64,000 bases of DNA from Rebecca billardiae RCC1528 (GCA_965240325.2 OZ251232.1:992001-1056000); one strand, 5' to 3'; counted from the first letter of the stretch, positions 30,593 through 41,662 are shown. Notes: generated by a model from the letters alone, not told the origin. Translations and numbers: made by a program.

Positions 30593-31713
30593 CGGCGGCG
30601 GCGGCGGCGTGGGCGAGGCCGGCTGCTCGCGTCCGTCCAGCAGCAGCAGCAGCGGCGCGCCGTGCGGAGCTGAAGCCGTGCGAGCGACTGCCGCCTTGGT
30701 GTCCTCCGCCTCCGCCTCCGCCGCCTCCGCCTCCGCCGCCTCCGCCGCCTCCGGCTTGGCGGCGGCGGTGGGCGCAGGCGTGGGCGTTGCGGCTGGCAGC
30801 GGCGGCGCTCGCGGCAGCCCAGCCAACTCGCCAGGCTGCGCCGCCGCCGCCGCGGCCGCCGCGACCGCCGCCGCGTCGCGTGCAAACTGCCGGAGCAGCG
30901 GGTGGCACGCCGCGAGCGCGGCGCGGACGGCGGTGGCGCTGGGCTTGGCGCGGCGCGGCGGCGCGCGCGGCGCGGCGTGCCACGAGCCCGCGTGCACGAG
31001 CGTGGGAGGCTGCGTCTCCACGGCGAGCAGCTGCGCGAGCACTTCCGACACGGGCGCTGTCGGCACGGGCGGCGGCGGCGGCGCTGCGGCGGGCGGCGCG
31101 GCGGCGGGCGCGGGCGAGGCTGGCGCGTGTGCGGGCGCGGCTGCAACGGCGCCGCCGCCCGCGTGCAGAGCGACGGAGGCGGCGGGCTCGCTGTCCGCCA
31201 CCGCCGGCGGCGCCACGGCGGGCGGCGCGCCCTCCGCCGCCGCGCTCGCCACGGGTGCCGCGCCCGCAGCTGCGCCCTCGGCGCCCACCGCCGCGGCTGG
31301 CTCGGCCGCGGCGGCGGCGGGCGCGCACGCGGCGGGCGCGCGCGCTGAGGGCAGCGCGGCGGCGGGAGCGGCGCTGGTCGGCGCGGCTGCCGCTTCGTGC
31401 AGCGCCAGCGGCGGCGCCTCTGCCTGCGCCGCCTGCGTCGGCTGTGCCGGCTGCGCCTCCTCCTCCTCCTCCTCCTCGTCCTCCACCGCGAGTGCGCTCC
31501 CCGGCGGCGGCTCGAGCGGCACCTTGCAGCGCGCCCACGCGTGGGCCAGCATGCCCACGTGCAGCGCAGGCGTGCAGCGCAGCAGCTGCGTGCTCGCCAG
31601 CGCCTCCTCGAGCTGCGCCGGCCGCACGGCGGCGAAGGCGCTCGGCGGCCCGCCGCCGCCGCCCTCGTGCTCGGCGGCCGGCGCGCCGGGCATCGCCGCG
31701 CCGCGCTTGACGT

Positions 31714-31752
<39 letters not shown>

Positions 31753-32228
31753 GCAGCAGCGAGCCGGCGGTGCGCGCGACCCACGCGTCCGCGGACGCGA
31801 CCGCGTGGGCGAGCGCCTTCGCCTCCGGCACGGTGCACGGCAGCGTCTCCACCTCCGCCAGCAGCGCGCGCGCCTCGTGCAGCGGCGCGCAGCGCGCCTC
31901 GAGCTTGGGCCGCGCCGCGCGCCGCCACTCGGGCGGGTACGGCACGCCGCGCGCCGCCGCGCACGCCTCACACTCGTAGCTCTCGAGACGCGAGGCGCGC
32001 GCGCCGGACAGCCCGACGCAGCGCGTGTGGAACCAGCGCGCGCACCGCTCGCACTCGACCATCGGCTGGCAGTCGTCCGGCATCGAGCACACGCAGTACA
32101 GCTCCTCGCCCGCGGTGATCGTCCAATCACGCGCGAGCTCGGCGAGCTCGCCCTCGGTGAAGGCGGGCAGGCCGGTGGTGGGCGCGCGCGCGGTGGCGGT
32201 GGCGCCGGCGCGCGAGCGGCCGGCGCGC

Positions 32229-32268
<40 letters not shown>

Positions 32269-35200
32269 GCGCGCCCGCCGCCGCGCCCGCCGCCTCCGAG
32301 CCCGCGTCGTCGTCGTTGTCGTCCGCGCCCGAGGCGGACGCGGCGACTGAGCCGGCGCGGCTCGCGCCGCCCGCGCGCGGCCTGGGCGCGGCGGCCGCCG
32401 GGTGCGCGGCGAGCACCGGCGGGGCGAAGAGCGCGCCAAAGCGGCGGCGCCACGCCGTGCCCGCCGCCACCACCGCCATCACCTCCGCCGACTCGGAGGC
32501 GAGCACGCCGAGCCGCTGCGCCTCGCGCGCCGCCTTCTCAAATCGAGACAGCTCGGGCCGCGCGCCCGGCCGCTCTGTGCGCGCGCGCGAGAGCAGCGCG
32601 CTCGCGGACTGGCGCCAGCCCGCGCCCTCGCTCAGCTGCGCGTCGATCCACGAGATCTCCTCGAGATCGGCGTGCAGCTTGAGCCCCTCGGCGCGCAACG
32701 CCTCGAGCTGCGCGGCGGGCAGCTGCGTGTCCAGCGCCTCGAAGACCGTCTTGCGCCACGCTTCAATGTCGGCCACGCGCGCGGAGAGGCGCGCCCACTG
32801 GCGCGAGGCGGTGGCGAGCACGTGCTGCGCGGAGGGCAGCGCGCCGCCGATCCCGCCGCCGCCGCCGCCCGCCTCGGCCGCCATCACCGCCGCCGCCTCC
32901 TCCGCGAACTGCTCCGCCTCGCTCGCGGGCGCGGACGCGCGCGCGGCGGACGCGCGCGCCGTGCGGCGCGTGGGCGGCCCCTTGGCGAGCGCGGCGAGCT
33001 TGGCGGGGAGGTTGATGGCCTGCCCCGCCTCGACGAGCGCGAGCAGCTCGGACGGCTTGGCGAGCCCGGCGCGCGGCGACGGCGCGCCGCCGCCGCCGCT
33101 CGCCGGCGCCGGCGCGGGCGCGCCGGCCGGAGCCGCCGCGCCCGCGCCCGCGTCCTCGTCGCCTGCCGGTCCGAGCGCGCGCACGGCCTTGCGCGCCCAG
33201 ATGGCGACCTCGAGGAACATGGCGCACGGGATCTGCACGGGGATGGTCTGCCTGCGCGCGCGCGGGCGCGCGCGCGGGCGGCGTGCGCGGCGGCGCGGAG
33301 GGCGCGCCGCGGGCGAGGGGGCGGTCGAGTTGAGGCCGCGCGCCGCCCCGGCGCCGCGCGCCGAGCCGCCGCCGCCGCGTCGTGCGCCGCCGCCCCGCGC
33401 AGAGGCACACACGCGCACACACGCGCACGCGCGCGCACGGCGTGCCGTCCGCGCGCGCGCCTGTGCTTGAGCAACGCCTCGAGCTCAGCGGGCGGCAGGT
33501 CCTCCGCGAGCGCCGTGCGCAGCTGCGCCTCGCACGCGTCCGCCTCGCCAATCACGCGGAGCAGCTCCACCTGGGGGCGGGGGGCGAGGCGGGTGCGGAG
33601 CGGGGGAGCGGGCGGCGCGCGTCTCGGCGCACGGCACGCGCGCGCAGCAGCAGCACGCGCGCGCGCGCGCGCGGACGCGCCAGCGCGCGGCTCCTCCGCG
33701 CCGGCGGCGGGGCAGGGCGGCTTGCGGCAGACGCCGACCACGCCGCGCTTCGCTTCGCTGCAAACGGAAGGGCCCCCCGCGTGGGAGAGAGAGGGGGGTC
33801 AGGGAGCGGGCGGGCGCGTGCGCTCACCTGCTGGTCCATTACAAAGTGCATGCCCTCCGCGCCCTCGGCGAGCGCCCGGAGGGTTGAGAGCTCAGGCAGA
33901 GGGCCCGTCGCGTGCCGCGTCGCGTGCGGCCGCACCGCGCGCGCGCGCTCCACCCAGTCGCGCGCGTCCGCCACCGCGTCAAGCAGCGCGCGCGCGCCGG
34001 GCACGTCCACAGCCAAGCCCTCCAGCTCGCGGGCGAGGTCGACGGCGACGCGCATGCGCGGCTTGTGCAGGGGCGGCAGCGAGCGCGCGCTGCCGAGTGA
34101 CAGCTCGTCGATCCGCGCGCGCAGCGCCTCGCCGGCCGCCTCGCGCTGCTGGCACTCCTTGAGCATGGCCGCCGCCGAGCGCACGAGCTCTGAGCGCTGC
34201 GCCGCGTCGCGCACGGCGCCGAACGCCTCGGCGTCCGCGCCGCCCGGCCCGCCGAGCACGCCGCCGCCGCCGCCAGCGGCGGCGGCGGCGGCGGCCGCGC
34301 GCGCGGGCGCGCGCCGCGCCGCCGCCTCGAGCTCAGCCAGGACCTGCGCGCCGTGCACGTTCAGCTCGGCCAGCGCGCGCAGCGTGGGCGGGCGCGAGGC
34401 GCTCGCCTCCGCGCCGCGCAGCCACGCGTGCGCGCGCACGAGCAGCGCGAGCACCGGGTACTCAGCGGTGCCGCGCACGCGCAGGTCTGCACCCTCCGCC
34501 TCGAGCGCGCGCAGCGTCTCGGCGCACTCCGCAGAGCTGTCCGCGCCGCGCATCGCCCGGCGCGCGCGCTCGGCCCACGAGCGCAGCGCGGCCGCGCGCT
34601 CCTCGAGCGCCGCGCACTCGCGCAGCGGCAGGCCCAACTCCTCCGCCTGCGCGAGGAGCGTCTCGATCTGAGCGAGTCGGGACGCCTCCTCGCCGCCCTC
34701 CGCCGCCGCCTCCGCCGCGTCGAAGGCGGCGGCCGGCGCGGCAGCGAGTGCCGCGCCGTCCGCCGCGGCCGCGCCCTCGCCGTCGGCGCCGTCGGCGGGC
34801 GCGGAGGCGGCGGAGGCCGCGGGCGCGTGCGCGGCCGCGGGCGCGAGGAAGGGCCGCGCACGCTGCACCCACGCGTGCGCCGCCGACACCTGCGCGCGCG
34901 GTGGCGTGCGCGCGCGCGCGCGCGCGCGCGCACGGCGCGTCAGCACCGCCATGCCGCCGCGTGCGCGCGCAGGGCGCAGCTGCCGGCACGGCCGCCGCGC
35001 CGCGCGCGCGCGCCGTGCGCACCCGCTGCGCCAGCCGCTCGACGTCCGGCAGCTCGATGCCGTGCGCAGCGAGCGCGCGGCCGTCCTCGACCATGGCGTC
35101 CGCCTCGGCGAGGGAGATGGTGGCCGGCGCGGTGCCGTCCTCCGCGCCCGCGGCCGTGGCGGCGGCCGCGCTCGCCGCCGGCGCGATCGTGGCCACCGCC

Positions 35201-37757
35201 GCCGCCAGCGTCTTGCCCCGGTCCTGCCGCGTGCCCAGCCTGCGCGTGAGCAGCAGCTGCGCGGCGTGCGCCCAGCCGCGCGCGCGCGCGATGAGCGCAA
35301 GCATCTCGGACACCTCAGCGCACGGGTGGCTGAACGGCTCAGCCTCGCGCGCCAGGCTGAGCAGCGCGCGCAGGCTGAGCAGCCCGCTGCCGCCCTCGGC
35401 GGCGGCGGCGGTGGGCTCGGCGGCGGAGGGCGCGGCGGCGGCGGCGGAGGGCGCGGCGGCTGGGCGTGTGCCTGCGCCGACGGCTGAGCCCGCCACCGCC
35501 ACCCCGCCGCCCGCCGCCGCCCCCACCGCGCCCGCCGCCATCGGCGTCGCGCGCTCGAGCCAGCCCGCGATGGCGCCGAGGTCCGCGCCGAGCGCGCGCG
35601 CCTCCGCCAGGTCCACGCGCACGCGCCGCGACTCCGCGGCGAGCGCGCGCCACTCTGAGAGGCGCGGCATGTCCTCGGGAGTCGGCGGCGCGGGCGTGGG
35701 CGCGCGCGCCACAGGCTCCGCGCCGCCGCCTCCGCCGCCGCCGCCGCCGCCGCCGCCGTCCTCGCCGGCGGGCGCCGCGGGCGCCGCGGCCGTCGCCGCG
35801 CCGCCGCCGCCCGCCGCCGCCCTCGCACGCGCCAGCAGCGCCTGGTACCGCGCGCGCCACGCGCGCGACGCGGCGGCCGCGTGCTCGAGCTGCGACAGCA
35901 GCGACGCGCGCTCCGCGGCACGCGCGCGCCGAGCCGCCGCGCCCGCGTCCTCGGCCTCCGCGCCCGCGCGGTCGGCGTCGGCGTCGGCGCTCGCGCCGTC
36001 GGCGCCACCCGCGCCGCCGTGCTCCGCGCGCGAGTCCGGGCGGCCGGGGGCCGGACTGTCGAGCGCGCCCGCGGCGCGCGCGCTCGCGCAGAGTCGCGCG
36101 ATCGCCTCGAGCGTGGCGCGCGCCTCCACGCTCGGTGGCACGCCGGGCGGCGGCGCGACGCCGAGCACGGCGCGCGCCGCCGCGGCCCACGCCGCGTGCT
36201 CGCGCGCCGCCGCCGCCTCGAGCGTCGCCTCGTGCGCCGCGACCGCCGCCGCCATCGCCGCCGGCGAGGCGTCGGCGTGCGCGTCGGCGGCGATGGCGGC
36301 GCGCACGGCCGCGCCCAGCTCGTGCGGCGCGGCCGCGAGGCCCTCGCCGCCGTCCGCCGCCTCCGCCGCCTGCGCCGCGAGCACGAGCGCGTGCCGCGCG
36401 CGGCCGGGGTCGTACCCGCTCGCGTGCAGCGCGCCCAGCGCCCCCTCGAGCAGCCGGGCGCACGAGGCGCCGCCGTCGAGCCGGGCCACGCGCTTGGCAA
36501 AGGCCACGTACTGCCGCAGCCCGGACTGCCCGGACTGCGGGCCCTCGGCGCGCCAGCGGCACACGGGCTCGCCGCCCTCGGCGGCCGCGCGGGCGCGCGC
36601 GCCCTCGCCGCCCGCGCCCTCGGCCTCCGCGCCGCCCGGCGGCGGCGGCAGCAGCGGCGGAGGTTCGACTTGGAACCTCGCCGGGTCGATGCGCGGGGGT
36701 ACGTACCGCTGCTGCTCGCCGTTCGGCCCGCGCGCGACGGCGGCGGCGGTGCCCGGCTTCGCGGGCGCGCGCCGGCCGGGGCGGTGCGCGGGGCACGCGA
36801 ACTCGCCCACCGGCGCCTCGGTCAGCGGCGGGCTCAGGCAGTGCAGGTGGTACGACCGGTCGCACCGGTCGCACAGCAGCAGCTGCCCACCGCCGTAGCA
36901 GGAGTAGCAGTAGTCGTCGTTCGTGTCGCCCGCGGCCTCGGGCGCGGCGGCGGAGGCCGCCGCGGGCACGCTCGCGCCCGCGACGCCGACGCTGCCGTCC
37001 AGCCCCTCGGCTGCTGCGCCTGCGCGGCGGCGGCGCGCGCGCGCGCGGGTCCGGCGAACAGCGAGGCGCGCGGCGCGGCGGCGCGGCGCGGCGGCGATCG
37101 CACGGTGAGCAGGCGCGCACGCGCACGCAGCGGGGACGCGGCGGATCGTGGCGGCCGCTGGCGGGCACAGCGCATGGCCCTTCCCCCGTCCACGCGCCCC
37201 GCGCCCGTCCCACGCGCTCGGACCGCGCGCCGCTCGCGCGCCGCGGCGGCGGCCGCCACCGCCGTGCATGCACGCACGTACGCGCGCCCACCGCCGCGCG
37301 CGCGCGCGCGCGGTGCGTGCGCAGGACGGGGCCGCGGCGGCGCGCCCCGCGCGGGGCGGGTGCGCACGCGCCGAGCTTCTCCCGCCCGCGCGCGCCGCGC
37401 ATCTGCCGCGCGCACCGCCAGTGCCTTCGAGCGCGGCGGCGGCAGGCTGCTGACCAGAGAGGGGAGCTCCAGAGGCGATGACTGCGCGGAGGGCGCGCGG
37501 AGGAGGCGCGGCGGGCGAAGCGGCGCGGGCGGGCGGACGGTCGAGGAGGCGTGAGGCGAGCACGCCCATGCGGCGAGACCGCGCCGCGCGCGGCCCCTGC
37601 GCCTGCAGCCGCACGCGCGCCGCGAGGCGCGCCGCGCCAGCGCTCGGCGCCGCTGCCGCGCACCGGCGCCGTGCACGGGGTCGCCCTCGGAGTAGCTCGC
37701 GGCGCCGTACGCGCGCAGCCGGGCGCACGAGTCGGGAGGCTCCAACCAGTCGGCCAT
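27876..37757 (-). CDS. PHD-finger / PLU-1-like domain protein (KDM5 C-terminal-like), 7 exons, 2711 aa
   Basis: Exons on the minus strand are 37757-37664, 37010-35023, 34889-33828, 33570-33461, 33251-30365, 30112-29873 and 29630-27876; phases agree throughout. Residues about 62-100 form a PHD finger (CYSCYGGGQLLLCDRC...HLHCLSPP). A long series of helical segments resembling the PLU-1-like region of KDM5/JARID1 demethylases follows. A second PHD finger is at about 1468-1512 (CVCSMPDDCQPMVECERC...FHTRCVGL). The C-terminus is low-complexity with basic patches. Unlike KDM5, no JmjN, ARID or JmjC domain precedes it: the first exon has 31 codons, and another gene lies upstream. Probably a nuclear histone-tail reader or scaffold. 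The fourth intron appears to use a GC donor (AG|GC). Long Ala, Pro and Gly runs make exon interiors error-prone. Confidence 0.72.
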
Positions 37758-37775
37758 CGCGCCGCTGCGAGCCGC

Positions 37776-39047
37776 AATCAGCGCCGGCGAGCGAGCGTCC
37801 GGCGCGGCCAGCGGCGGCGCGCAGTCTCGCGGTGCCTGCTGCTGCAAGGAGCCCAGGCCTGGCTGCGAAGAGCGATCCGGGCGCCCGGACTGTGGGCCGC
37901 TGCCAAACTGCCAGCCATCCTGCGCCGCCCCGGCCGGCGAGCGCAAGGCGGAGGGCACGGCGCGTGCGCGCGGGGCGGGCTGCTGCGCGTGGTGCTCGTG
38001 CTGGGCGCGGCGGGCGGCGGCGGCGGCGAGGGCGTGCCGCCGCCCGCCGCGACGGCGGCCGAAGCGGTGCGCGCCGGCGCGCCCCTCGGCCGCTCCCTGG
38101 TCTTCGTCAAGACCAAGAAGTGCGGCGGCACGACGGCGGCCGGCGTCTTCCGCCGCATCGGCGCGCACCACAACGTGAGCTTCTTCTCGCCGCAGGTGCG
38201 CCGCGCGGGGCAGGCGGAGCTGCGCGCGTGGGCGGACGCGCAGCGCGCGCGGCTCGGCGCGTCCGCGCCCCTCGGCTGGGCCGAGGAGGCCGAGCTGCCC
38301 GCGTGGCTGCCCGAGCTGCTGCCGGGTGCGTTCCGAGCGACCATCCTGCGCTCGCCGATCGAGCGCGCGTTCGCCGCGTTCTACCACTTCGCGATGAACC
38401 ACGGCAAGCCGAACACGACGGAGGCGAAGCGCAGGTGGGTCTCCGCCGAGGCCTCCTCGATGTTCGACTACGTCCGCGGCGCCGCCACCACCGTTCGCGC
38501 CGCGCTCGCGCAGTACGACCTTGTGCTACTCGTCGAGCGGCTGCCCGAGTCGCTCGTCGCGCTGCAGATGAGCCTGCCGGGCGTGCGGCTGTGCGACGTG
38601 CTGTACATGCCGGCGAAGACGAAGCACTTCTCCGCGCGCCGCCGCCCGCACATCCCGCTCGCGTGGGAGGAGCCGCAGCTCGTCGCGGACGTGCGCGCCG
38701 CGTTCGGCGCCGGGCGCGACGCCGCGCTGTACGACGCGGCGAGCGCCGCGCTGGACGCGGCGGTGGCGAGGCTGCGGCCGCACGGCTTCGACGCGCGCGT
38801 CGCCGCGCTGCGCGCGATGCTGCGCGGCGCGCAGCCGGCGTGCGCCGACCCCGCCTCGCGCAAGGCGCTGCAGTGGGCGGTGTTCGGCCGGCAGGCCTTC
38901 CCAAAGTCGCGCTGCTACCACCGCGACACCGGGTGCAACTACAACTGCCTCGACGCGTGGGCGGTCAAGCACCGCGCGTGCGGCAGCGACGCCGTGGCAG
39001 CGCGCGACGAGTTACGCGGGGATGCGACGGCCACCGCGCCGCGGTGA
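37776..39047 (+). CDS. Sulfotransferase, Gal3ST-like; 5' end unresolved
   Basis: The catalytic part is clear. VFVKTKKCGGTTAAGVF (from 38100) matches the 5'-phosphosulfate-binding loop of membrane sulfotransferases, and TILRSPIERAFAAFYHF (from about 38340) matches the 3'-phosphate-binding motif. The rest resembles galactosylceramide/galactose 3-O-sulfotransferases, with a Cys-rich tail (CYHRDTGCNYNC). The enzyme would move sulfate from PAPS to a glycan or glycolipid in the Golgi. The frame is open upstream to 37551, but no in-frame ATG occurs before 38392, inside the core. The start therefore lies in an unseen upstream exon, or is non-ATG. A short hydrophobic stretch (GLLRVVLVLGAAGG) may be the remains of a signal anchor. 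The neighbouring PHD/PLU-1 gene starts divergently at 37757. Confidence 0.65.
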   Translation, partial: NQRRRASVRRGQRRRAVSRCLLLQGAQAWLRRAIRAPGLWAAAKLPAILRRPGRRAQGGGHGACARGGLLRVVLVLGAAGGGGGEGVPPPAATAAEAVRAGAPLGRSLVFVKTKKCGGTTAAGVFRRIGAHHNVSFFSPQVRRAGQAELRAWADAQRARLGASAPLGWAEEAELPAWLPELLPGAFRATILRSPIERAFAAFYHFAMNHGKPNTTEAKRRWVSAEASSMFDYVRGAATTVRAALAQYDLVLLVERLPESLVALQMSLPGVRLCDVLYMPAKTKHFSARRRPHIPLAWEEPQLVADVRAAFGAGRDAALYDAASAALDAAVARLRPHGFDARVAALRAMLRGAQPACADPASRKALQWAVFGRQAFPKSRCYHRDTGCNYNCLDAWAVKHRACGSDAVAARDELRGDATATAPR

Positions 39048-39590
39048 CCAAGCCCCGCGTGCGCTGACGACCACCCATGGTGCCACTGGCACTGGCCCGG
39101 GGTCGCAACAATGGATTGCGAACCGTCGCCTGGTCGCATTACGCACAACACACTTTTACGCAACACCTCTTAACCTGATGCCCACCCCCGTGGTCTTCTA
39201 CCGTATTTGCAAATAGGACAAAGTTCGGGCGCAAAGCGTCCAATCTTTGTATGTGTGGACGCGAGAGCGTCCAATCTTTGTATGTGTGGACTCGTTCGGG
39301 CGCAAAGCGTCCAATCTTTGTATGTGTGGACTCGTTTACTTGCATAGAAATCTTCCCCAAAATGTGGCGAGAATTACCCACTTCGCTATGAGCCTGTGAA
39401 TATGGCCACAGCGATGCCGCGAACCGTTTCGTTACGATAACCACCCTGCGCTCGCCTGGGCGTCGTGGACGTGAGCAGTTCGAGCCTCCAGCAGCCGGCC
39501 GGTTCAACCTTGTGAGTTCCATCGCGTCGCACCGCCCGGAGGGCACGCACGAGACGTGGTGCCTCCGCCGGCGCTGTGGCGCTGGTCGCA
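39048..39590. other. Intergenic region with a short tandem repeat
   Basis: Less GC-rich than the genes around it, with no coding sequence seen. Its main content is the three-copy repeat at 39235-39331. It separates the sulfotransferase from a small unknown gene on the same strand. Confidence 0.5.
39235..39331 (+). repeat. Three-copy tandem repeat around AGCGTCCAATCTTTGTATG
   Basis: The core AGCGTCCAATCTTTGTATG followed by TGTGGA occurs at about 39235, 39266 and 39306. Spacers are GCGAG..., then CTCGTTCGGGCGCAA..., so spacing is uneven (31 and 40 bp). The first and third copies share the longer prefix TTCGGGCGCAA. It may be a minisatellite or clustered binding site. Confidence 0.7.
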
Positions 39591-40115
39591 ATGGGAGGGC
39601 CTCAACCTACTCCCAGGGCTGCCCTCGACGAGCTGCGTCGCGTCTATGGTTGCATCCCCGAGTGGATGGTCGACGAACGACTCCATGTTAAGCGCGCTCG
39701 GGGCGATGTCCTGCGTCTCGCGATGCCTCGACCTCGGGGGCTGCGCGAGACGCTCGGGCTGCACATGCCGGGGGTGGACCCCCTCGACGCGTCGGCGACG
39801 CACATTGCCGTGCTCAAACGCGTCATGCGCTGCATTCCTGTGCACATGCGCGACGCACATGGGTGCGTCAGACGCGCGCTGCGCGAGGCAAAGGCTCCGC
39901 CTCAGCCTCAGCGCGTCGCGCGATGCCGGCGCGCGACGCGCGGCCTCGATCTTCCTGACGTGGACAGCTTCGACGTGACGGGCACACAGATTGCCGTGCT
40001 GGAGCGCGTCGCGCGCTGCGTTCCCGCACACATGCATGCCGTGCAAGCACGCGTGCAAGGCGCGGTGCGCGTGGCGCATTCAGATATTATAGATGCGATC
40101 AGTCGATATATATGA
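39591..40115 (+). CDS. Small hypothetical protein with a duplicated motif, 174 aa
   Basis: I do not recognise this protein. It contains two similar segments of about 40 residues: LGLHMPGVDPLDASATHIAV then LKRVMRCIPVHMRDAH, and LDLPDVDSFDVTGTQIAV then LERVARCVPAHMHAVQ. A third, weaker relative (RRVYGCIPEWM) lies near the N-terminus. Recurrence of the pattern in one frame argues for real coding sequence. It could be one exon of a longer gene. No signal peptide or membrane segment is seen. Confidence 0.5.
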   Translation: MGGPQPTPRAALDELRRVYGCIPEWMVDERLHVKRARGDVLRLAMPRPRGLRETLGLHMPGVDPLDASATHIAVLKRVMRCIPVHMRDAHGCVRRALREAKAPPQPQRVARCRRATRGLDLPDVDSFDVTGTQIAVLERVARCVPAHMHAVQARVQGAVRVAHSDIIDAISRYI

Positions 40116-40123
40116 CGTAAATA

Positions 40124-40318
40124 ATGGCGCGCGCTCATCGTCGGACCAAGGCCGCGCACACCGGCCAGGGCGACCCCATCCACTATCTGCACCACTGCAT
40201 CCGCAACTCGAACACGGCCTCGGCCAACGTCGACGCGTACAAGTACATGATGACCAAGGGCTGGCGACGACTGCAAATACTTCAGCGGCATCCCTGGGCA
40301 CCTACTTCCTCCGTGTGA
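40124..40318 (+). CDS. Possible small or broken hypothetical ORF
   Basis: A 64-codon frame with unusually balanced composition for this genome (DPIHYLHHCIRNSN, VDAYKYMMTKGW). After about 40265 the neighbouring frame continues with similarly non-random residues (CKYFSGIPGHLLPP), hinting at a frameshift or splice. I cannot assign a family. It could be a gene remnant. Confidence 0.25.
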   Translation: MARAHRRTKAAHTGQGDPIHYLHHCIRNSNTASANVDAYKYMMTKGWRRLQILQRHPWAPTSSV

Positions 40319-40553
40319 TCCGGCATCGACGACGACTACGTCCTCACCCGCGGCCAACGCGCTCACACCCTCTGTCTCCAATCAGTACTTCGACAGACGA
40401 ATCAGGAGAGCTGCGCCCTCGTGCCTGTGTCCGTTAAATCCGATAGAATTGGTATACGGTCGGGTCACCAGGTACGGTGTCGGCGCAGCAGACCACGTAT
40501 ATATATATACTATACTCCGGATCTCGGCTTACAGTGTCACGTCCACTCCTAGC

Positions 40554-41363
40554 TCAGTCGCCGAACCGGCCGTACAGAGACGCTCGGTACAGGCGCCAGC
40601 TGGTCATGGCGGCCGCCTCGACCGCGACGTCGAGGGCGAGCTCGTCGGTGCGGCGCACGATGATGAAGTCGGCGGCGGTCGCGGGGAACCCCGGCTCCGC
40701 CCACGCGCCGATCGCCGCCGGCCCCACCTCCGCGTACAGCTGCGCCTGCGTGAGTAAGATGAGTAGGCCGGTGGCGAACGCGCCGGCGCGCGCCGTGTAT
40801 GCGAGCGTCTGCAGCGTGGAGCCGCCGGCGCCGTAGGCCTCCTTGGTGTACGCGGCGGCGGCGAAGGCGCCGAGCACCCAGCACGTCGCGAGTGTGATGC
40901 CGTGCCCCACGGCGGGCAGCACGAACGGCAGCGCGCGCACGTCCGGCACGAACGCGGCGGGCACCAGCCATGATGGCCGCGGCAGGCCGCCGGCCAGAAT
41001 GACGGTGGCGAGGAGGACGGGCGCGGAGATGGCGACGAGCGAGTCGGCGATGGGCAGGCCGCCGTCGTCCACGCGCGGGCGCATGAAGCGGCCGAGCACG
41101 CCGTCCTCCACGCTCGCGTCCTGCTCAGTGCGCGCGCTGCCGTCGCCGTCGTCCTCGTCCGCGCGCGCGCGCTTGGGTCCGTCCTCCTCTTGCGGCGGCG
41201 GCGGCGGTGGCGGGGCATCAGCGCCAGCCATGCGCACGGCGGAGCGTGGGGAGAGCGCTGGGCGCGCGCGTGCGACGCGCGGGGCGGGAATGCCGCCGTG
41301 GCATGCTGGCGCGGCGAGCAGCAGCGCAGCCGCGAGGCTGAGCGATCGCCGCGTCGCCGGCAT
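40554..41363 (-). CDS. Predicted plastid membrane protein with bipartite presequence, 269 aa
   Basis: A single exon. The N-terminus is a signal peptide (SLSLAAALLLAAPACHG, residues about 7-23) followed by an Arg/Pro/Ser-rich, acid-free stretch (APRVARARPALSPRSAVRM), the layout of plastid targeting in algae with secondary plastids. An acidic low-complexity segment follows. About four hydrophobic helices come next, beginning at about residue 105 (SLVAISAPVLLATVILAGG, later AFATGLLILLTQ), then a soluble tail ending LYRASLYGRFGD. I do not recognise the family. The location is probably the plastid envelope or thylakoid. It is divergent from the U-box gene, about 300 bp away. Confidence 0.65.
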   Translation of the reverse strand: MPATRRSLSLAAALLLAAPACHGGIPAPRVARARPALSPRSAVRMAGADAPPPPPPPQEEDGPKRARADEDDGDGSARTEQDASVEDGVLGRFMRPRVDDGGLPIADSLVAISAPVLLATVILAGGLPRPSWLVPAAFVPDVRALPFVLPAVGHGITLATCWVLGAFAAAAYTKEAYGAGGSTLQTLAYTARAGAFATGLLILLTQAQLYAEVGPAAIGAWAEPGFPATAADFIIVRRTDELALDVAVEAAAMTSWRLYRASLYGRFGD

Positions 41364-41662
41364 CGCGCGGTCGTCGTTCTGACGTTCCGGGCTTCCGGCG
41401 CAGAATTAGTAATAATATTAGGGGAGCATAGCATAGTAGTAGGCACTGTATGGATGGATAAATCGCAAAGTGGAAAGTGTTTAACCACAGAATCGTCAGC
41501 CACTTCTTAGCTAGAGGCCCCTCGGTAGATCAGGCCTGGGCAGCCAATGAGCTACTTTCTCCGCGCATCAAAACCTCAAAAAGAATCTGCGCGGTTTCCG
41601 AAGCAGCGCAAACTCAAGGCGGACAGGTCCGAGGACCGCTTCGAGGTCGCCCGCGAGGAAGG
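41364..41662. promoter_or_regulatory. Divergent upstream region between the plastid and U-box genes
   Basis: This 300-bp stretch lies between two divergent start codons and must contain both promoters. It has an AT-rich segment (about 41405-41430, AATATTAGG...). An open frame in phase with the U-box gene extends upstream but has no ATG before 41663. Confidence 0.35.

Noticed and set aside
30088-32439. Very long open frames antisense or out of phase with the PHD/PLU-1 gene
   Set aside because: Composition is almost only Arg, Ala and Pro. High GC removes stop codons in all frames. The frames with PHD fingers and consistent splice phases explain the region.
27876-37757. Full KDM5 histone demethylase
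   Set aside because: No JmjC, JmjN, ARID or C5HC2 motifs were found in any exon or just upstream, so only the C-terminal-like architecture is claimed.
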